Shown here piece by piece: positions 61,875 through 64,000 of a DNA stretch of 64,000 nt (positions within the stretch are counted from its first letter, which is position 1; every line of letters begins with the position of its first letter). The stretch spans positions 237,329 to 301,328 of the forward strand of contig JACMRL010000004.1 in NCBI GenBank assembly GCA_014376435.1. Reading direction: 5' to 3'. A program made the translations under genes and the position numbers. Source of the stretch: Bdellovibrio sp. GTDB lineage: Bacteria > Bdellovibrionota > Bdellovibrionia > Bdellovibrionales > Bdellovibrionaceae. The notes beneath the pieces were generated by a model. It did no database searches. It was not told where the DNA came from and saw nothing but the letters and a program-made list of their open reading frames with translations.

Positions 61875-62693
61875 ATGAATACTTTAAGTAATACAGTGCA
61901 AACAGAATTTGAAAACATAGGTCACTTTAAGAACAATGAAAAACTAATTTCTGGGAACCAGAAATTAACATTATCAAAAGCGATTTGTTTAACTCAGAGG
62001 GACTATGAACTCTTAAGATTTTTGATAGAAATGAAGTTCGCGTCCGTTATAGAGATATGTCATAAGTTTTTTACCAACGTTCAGCCAGAAAACATAAATG
62101 GTGTAAACACTTATGCGATCAAGCGCCTGGTGCAACTTAAAAAAGAAGGATTTTTAAATTCGACAAAGGCTTTTGATGCGTCTAAAAGGTTATTCTACCC
62201 GACACAAAAAGCATATAGTTCTTTAACTAAAGTATTCCCGGGCGAAGGACTTCCTAAACCTGGGAAAACAATCGATGGCCGAACGGTCGTTCACGATTAC
62301 TACCTTTTGATTTTAAGATTGAAGCTTGAATCTCAGTTTAATGCAACACAGTGGATTTCGGATAGGACACTTCGAGCGGCCACGGGGAAACCAGATTCCA
62401 TTATCGGTAATGATACTCCCGACGGGATCTACACAGATGCTGAGGGGGAAATTGTAGCTCTTGAGCTCGAAGTCTCGGTCAAAACAAAAGCAAGGTACTT
62501 AAATAAAGTGAACAACTACGTGAAACTGATTCGGGAGAATAGAACTAATCCAGAGATGTTTAAAAAAGTTCACTACGTCGTTTTTTCGGATACCAGCAGA
62601 AAACTTCTTGAAGCCTACATTGGAATTTATAAGCAGTTTTTTAAAATCGAAATGGCAACTAAATACAATCTAAAGAACGGACTTTTCGCATGA
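61875..62693 (+). CDS. Replication-relaxation (MobC-like) family protein
   Basis: Residues about 36-115 form a winged helix typical of replication-relaxation proteins (LTQRDYELLRFLIEMKFASV, then AIKRLVQLKKEGFL). A C-terminal domain has TPDGIYTDAEG (D183) and ALELEVSVKTKARY (E197, E199, K203), resembling a PD-(D/E)xK nuclease core. Relatives assist relaxation or mobilisation of plasmids and integrative elements. An AGAAAGA tract precedes the ATG. Its stop overlaps the next start (ATGA), coupling it to the coupling-protein gene. Confidence 0.82.
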   Translation: MNTLSNTVQTEFENIGHFKNNEKLISGNQKLTLSKAICLTQRDYELLRFLIEMKFASVIEICHKFFTNVQPENINGVNTYAIKRLVQLKKEGFLNSTKAFDASKRLFYPTQKAYSSLTKVFPGEGLPKPGKTIDGRTVVHDYYLLILRLKLESQFNATQWISDRTLRAATGKPDSIIGNDTPDGIYTDAEGEIVALELEVSVKTKARYLNKVNNYVKLIRENRTNPEMFKKVHYVVFSDTSRKLLEAYIGIYKQFFKIEMATKYNLKNGLFA

Positions 62694-64000
62694 ATATGTT
62701 AAACCAACTGAAAACGATGAGTAAATTTAAAAAACCCGACGGGGTGGGCTTAGGAAAGATTCCAGGTCTACTCACTCAAGAAGAAATCTTAACCGAAGGC
62801 CAATTAAATCATCACGTCCACATTGTCGGCGCGAGTGGTTTTGGAAAAACAGTTTTAATCAGTCACATCGTAAAAGACAGGATTGAGAAAGATCGCGGCC
62901 TTTTATTTCTTGATCTAAAAGGCGACATCGAGACTATACATAAGTTTACTGGCTACGCTGTAAATGCAAATCGCCAAAAAGACTTGATGATCTTTAGTCT
63001 TTCAGACCAAGACATCTCACTCCCCTACAATCTCATTCAAGATGGAACTCCAACACAGTTAAGAGATAAGATCATGTTATCACTCAACTGGTCCGAAGAG
63101 TTTTACAAAAACCAATCGGCAAGCTTTCTTTTAAAACTATTAATAGGACTTTGCTGGCTCAGAGATAACACCGGACTCGTGTTTACGTTATCGACGGTCC
63201 TTAAAGCGACAGAGAGCCTTGATTTTATTCAAGCCTTAGCCGAGAGAATACCCGAAGAACGGAAAAGAGAAAAGTTAGCGATTGAGAGCTGTTATAACTT
63301 TTTAACGAATAAAGATAATAGCTTTTCGCTACAAGGTTTACGGACCCAATTAGAATCTTTAGTTCTTTCAGACTTCGGAGAGCTTATTTCATCCTCTAAA
63401 AATGGTATTAATCTATTTCATGCGATACGCGATAAAAAAATTATTTTTATCTTTTTAGATTCCCGAAGGTACGGCGAATCAGCGAAAGCGATTGGAAAAT
63501 TTATTATCCAAGATTTAAAAATGGTTTCTAGCCGAATTGATGCAGAAATCTTGAAAGATAGTCGCGATGCCTTTTCGGTTATTATTGATGAATTCGCAGA
63601 TTTAGCTGGGGAAGACTTTATCGGCTTTTTAGACCGCGCCCGAAGTTCAAAAATTAGTATCACAGTCGCACATCAAGAAATTTGTGACCTACTTCGCATC
63701 AGCCCTGAATTCGCCGGAAGACTTATGGGAAATACATCGACTCTCTATGCTTTTTTGCAAAAGAGGCCCGAAAGTGCAGAACTTATTTCATCCATCGCTG
63801 GAACTAAAAAAGTTTGGAAAGAAACCCATCGATCAGAAAAGATGCTCTTTTTTGATATGCCAACAGGTGATAAATCAATTCGAGAAGTGGAGGAGTTCAA
63901 CATTCATCCGAATACAATTAAAAGTTTCGGAGTGGGAGCTTGCGTGTGTGTTAAAAAATACCCGACGGCTAAATCTTACGTCGTTCGGGTAAGATATGGA
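62690..64000 (+). CDS. VirD4/TraD-type coupling ATPase (3' end beyond window)
   Basis: The frame starts at ATG 62690 (ATGA overlap) and is open to the last base (437 codons visible). Walker A is HIVGASGFGKTVLI (GASGFGKT at 47-54) and Walker B is FSVIIDEFADL (D300/E301). GLLFLDLKGDI and LLRISPEFAGRLMGNTST fit the TraG/TraD/VirD4 hexameric DNA pump family. No N-terminal membrane segment is visible, as in soluble TraD-like forms of mobilisable elements. It would deliver a relaxase-DNA complex to a conjugation pore. Confidence 0.85.
   Translation, partial: MNMLNQLKTMSKFKKPDGVGLGKIPGLLTQEEILTEGQLNHHVHIVGASGFGKTVLISHIVKDRIEKDRGLLFLDLKGDIETIHKFTGYAVNANRQKDLMIFSLSDQDISLPYNLIQDGTPTQLRDKIMLSLNWSEEFYKNQSASFLLKLLIGLCWLRDNTGLVFTLSTVLKATESLDFIQALAERIPEERKREKLAIESCYNFLTNKDNSFSLQGLRTQLESLVLSDFGELISSSKNGINLFHAIRDKKIIFIFLDSRRYGESAKAIGKFIIQDLKMVSSRIDAEILKDSRDAFSVIIDEFADLAGEDFIGFLDRARSSKISITVAHQEICDLLRISPEFAGRLMGNTSTLYAFLQKRPESAELISSIAGTKKVWKETHRSEKMLFFDMPTGDKSIREVEEFNIHPNTIKSFGVGACVCVKKYPTAKSYVVRVRYG

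Larger units (their letters stand above)
61460..64000. mobile_element. Left end of a mobilisable/integrative element at tRNA-His (runs off the window)
   Basis: Immediately 3' of tRNA-His the core gene order stops. The sequence then shows spaced TCGTCAC copies (61552-61558, 61572-61578), three TTGGCTATCA repeats, a large nested inverted repeat, a replication-relaxation gene and a VirD4/TraD-type ATPase. Elements commonly insert at tRNA 3' ends. The second attachment copy and any integrase or relaxase would lie beyond the right edge, so the element's limits are inferred. Confidence 0.6.

Overview
The window is 64 kb of dense, AT-leaning bacterial chromosome. AGGAGG-type ribosome sites, frequent ATGA/GTGA overlaps, many secreted hydrolases and outer-membrane barrels, a large two-component and c-di-GMP share, and a PadR/DUF1700/DUF4097 module together suggest a free-living or predatory Gram-negative bacterium. 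My best guess is Bdellovibrionota (Bdellovibrio-like); this is an inference from gene content, not a database result.

Region 1 (1-6.7 kb, minus strand) is the translation/transcription operon rimP-nusA-infB-rbfA-truB-rpsO; rpsO is cut one codon before its stop. Region 2 (6.7-31.7 kb) is ordinary core and accessory chromosome. It holds a RimI-like acetyltransferase, an outer-membrane barrel, tRNA-Leu(CAA), a REC-PilZ regulator facing a GAF-PAS-PAS histidine kinase, a V8/trypsin-like protease and rRNA-modification genes (rlmE and two RluA-type synthases). It also holds rarA, a phospholipase-D-like secreted protein, the PadR operon, a decayed barrel gene, a subtilase, a diguanylate cyclase, and a LysR gene divergent from a YecM-HAD fusion. 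One unusual item is an AP2-domain protein whose HNH nuclease centre has been replaced, followed by two microprotein genes.

Region 3 (31.7-41.9 kb) is more AT-rich. It carries a secreted phosphatase, a LamG lipoprotein and then a compact 6.18-kb genomic island. The island is bounded by tRNA-Leu(UAA) (41757-41848) and a 110-bp direct repeat that contains the 3' half of that tRNA (35531-35640). Inside are a deleted serine recombinase, a decayed HU gene, small secreted or membrane proteins and a large Ski2-like helicase.

Region 4 (42-61.4 kb) returns to core genes. These are a CBS-less IMPDH/GMP reductase with murI; a MepA-type murein endopeptidase lipoprotein; a diaminopimelate/murein cluster (lysA, an MpaA-like amidase, dapD); a Lol-type permease with a degenerate ABC ATPase; ridA; an AI-2E-type permease; a 706-residue secreted protein; a tryptophan-to-kynurenine pair (tryptophan 2,3-dioxygenase and a kynureninase-like enzyme); an SDR; and PfpI and CoA-binding proteins.

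Region 5 (61.4 kb to the end) starts at tRNA-His. It looks like the left end of a second, larger mobilisable element: short direct repeats, a large nested inverted repeat, a replication-relaxation (MobC-like) gene and a VirD4/TraD-type coupling ATPase that runs off the right edge. No CRISPR array, rRNA operon or intact IS element was seen.
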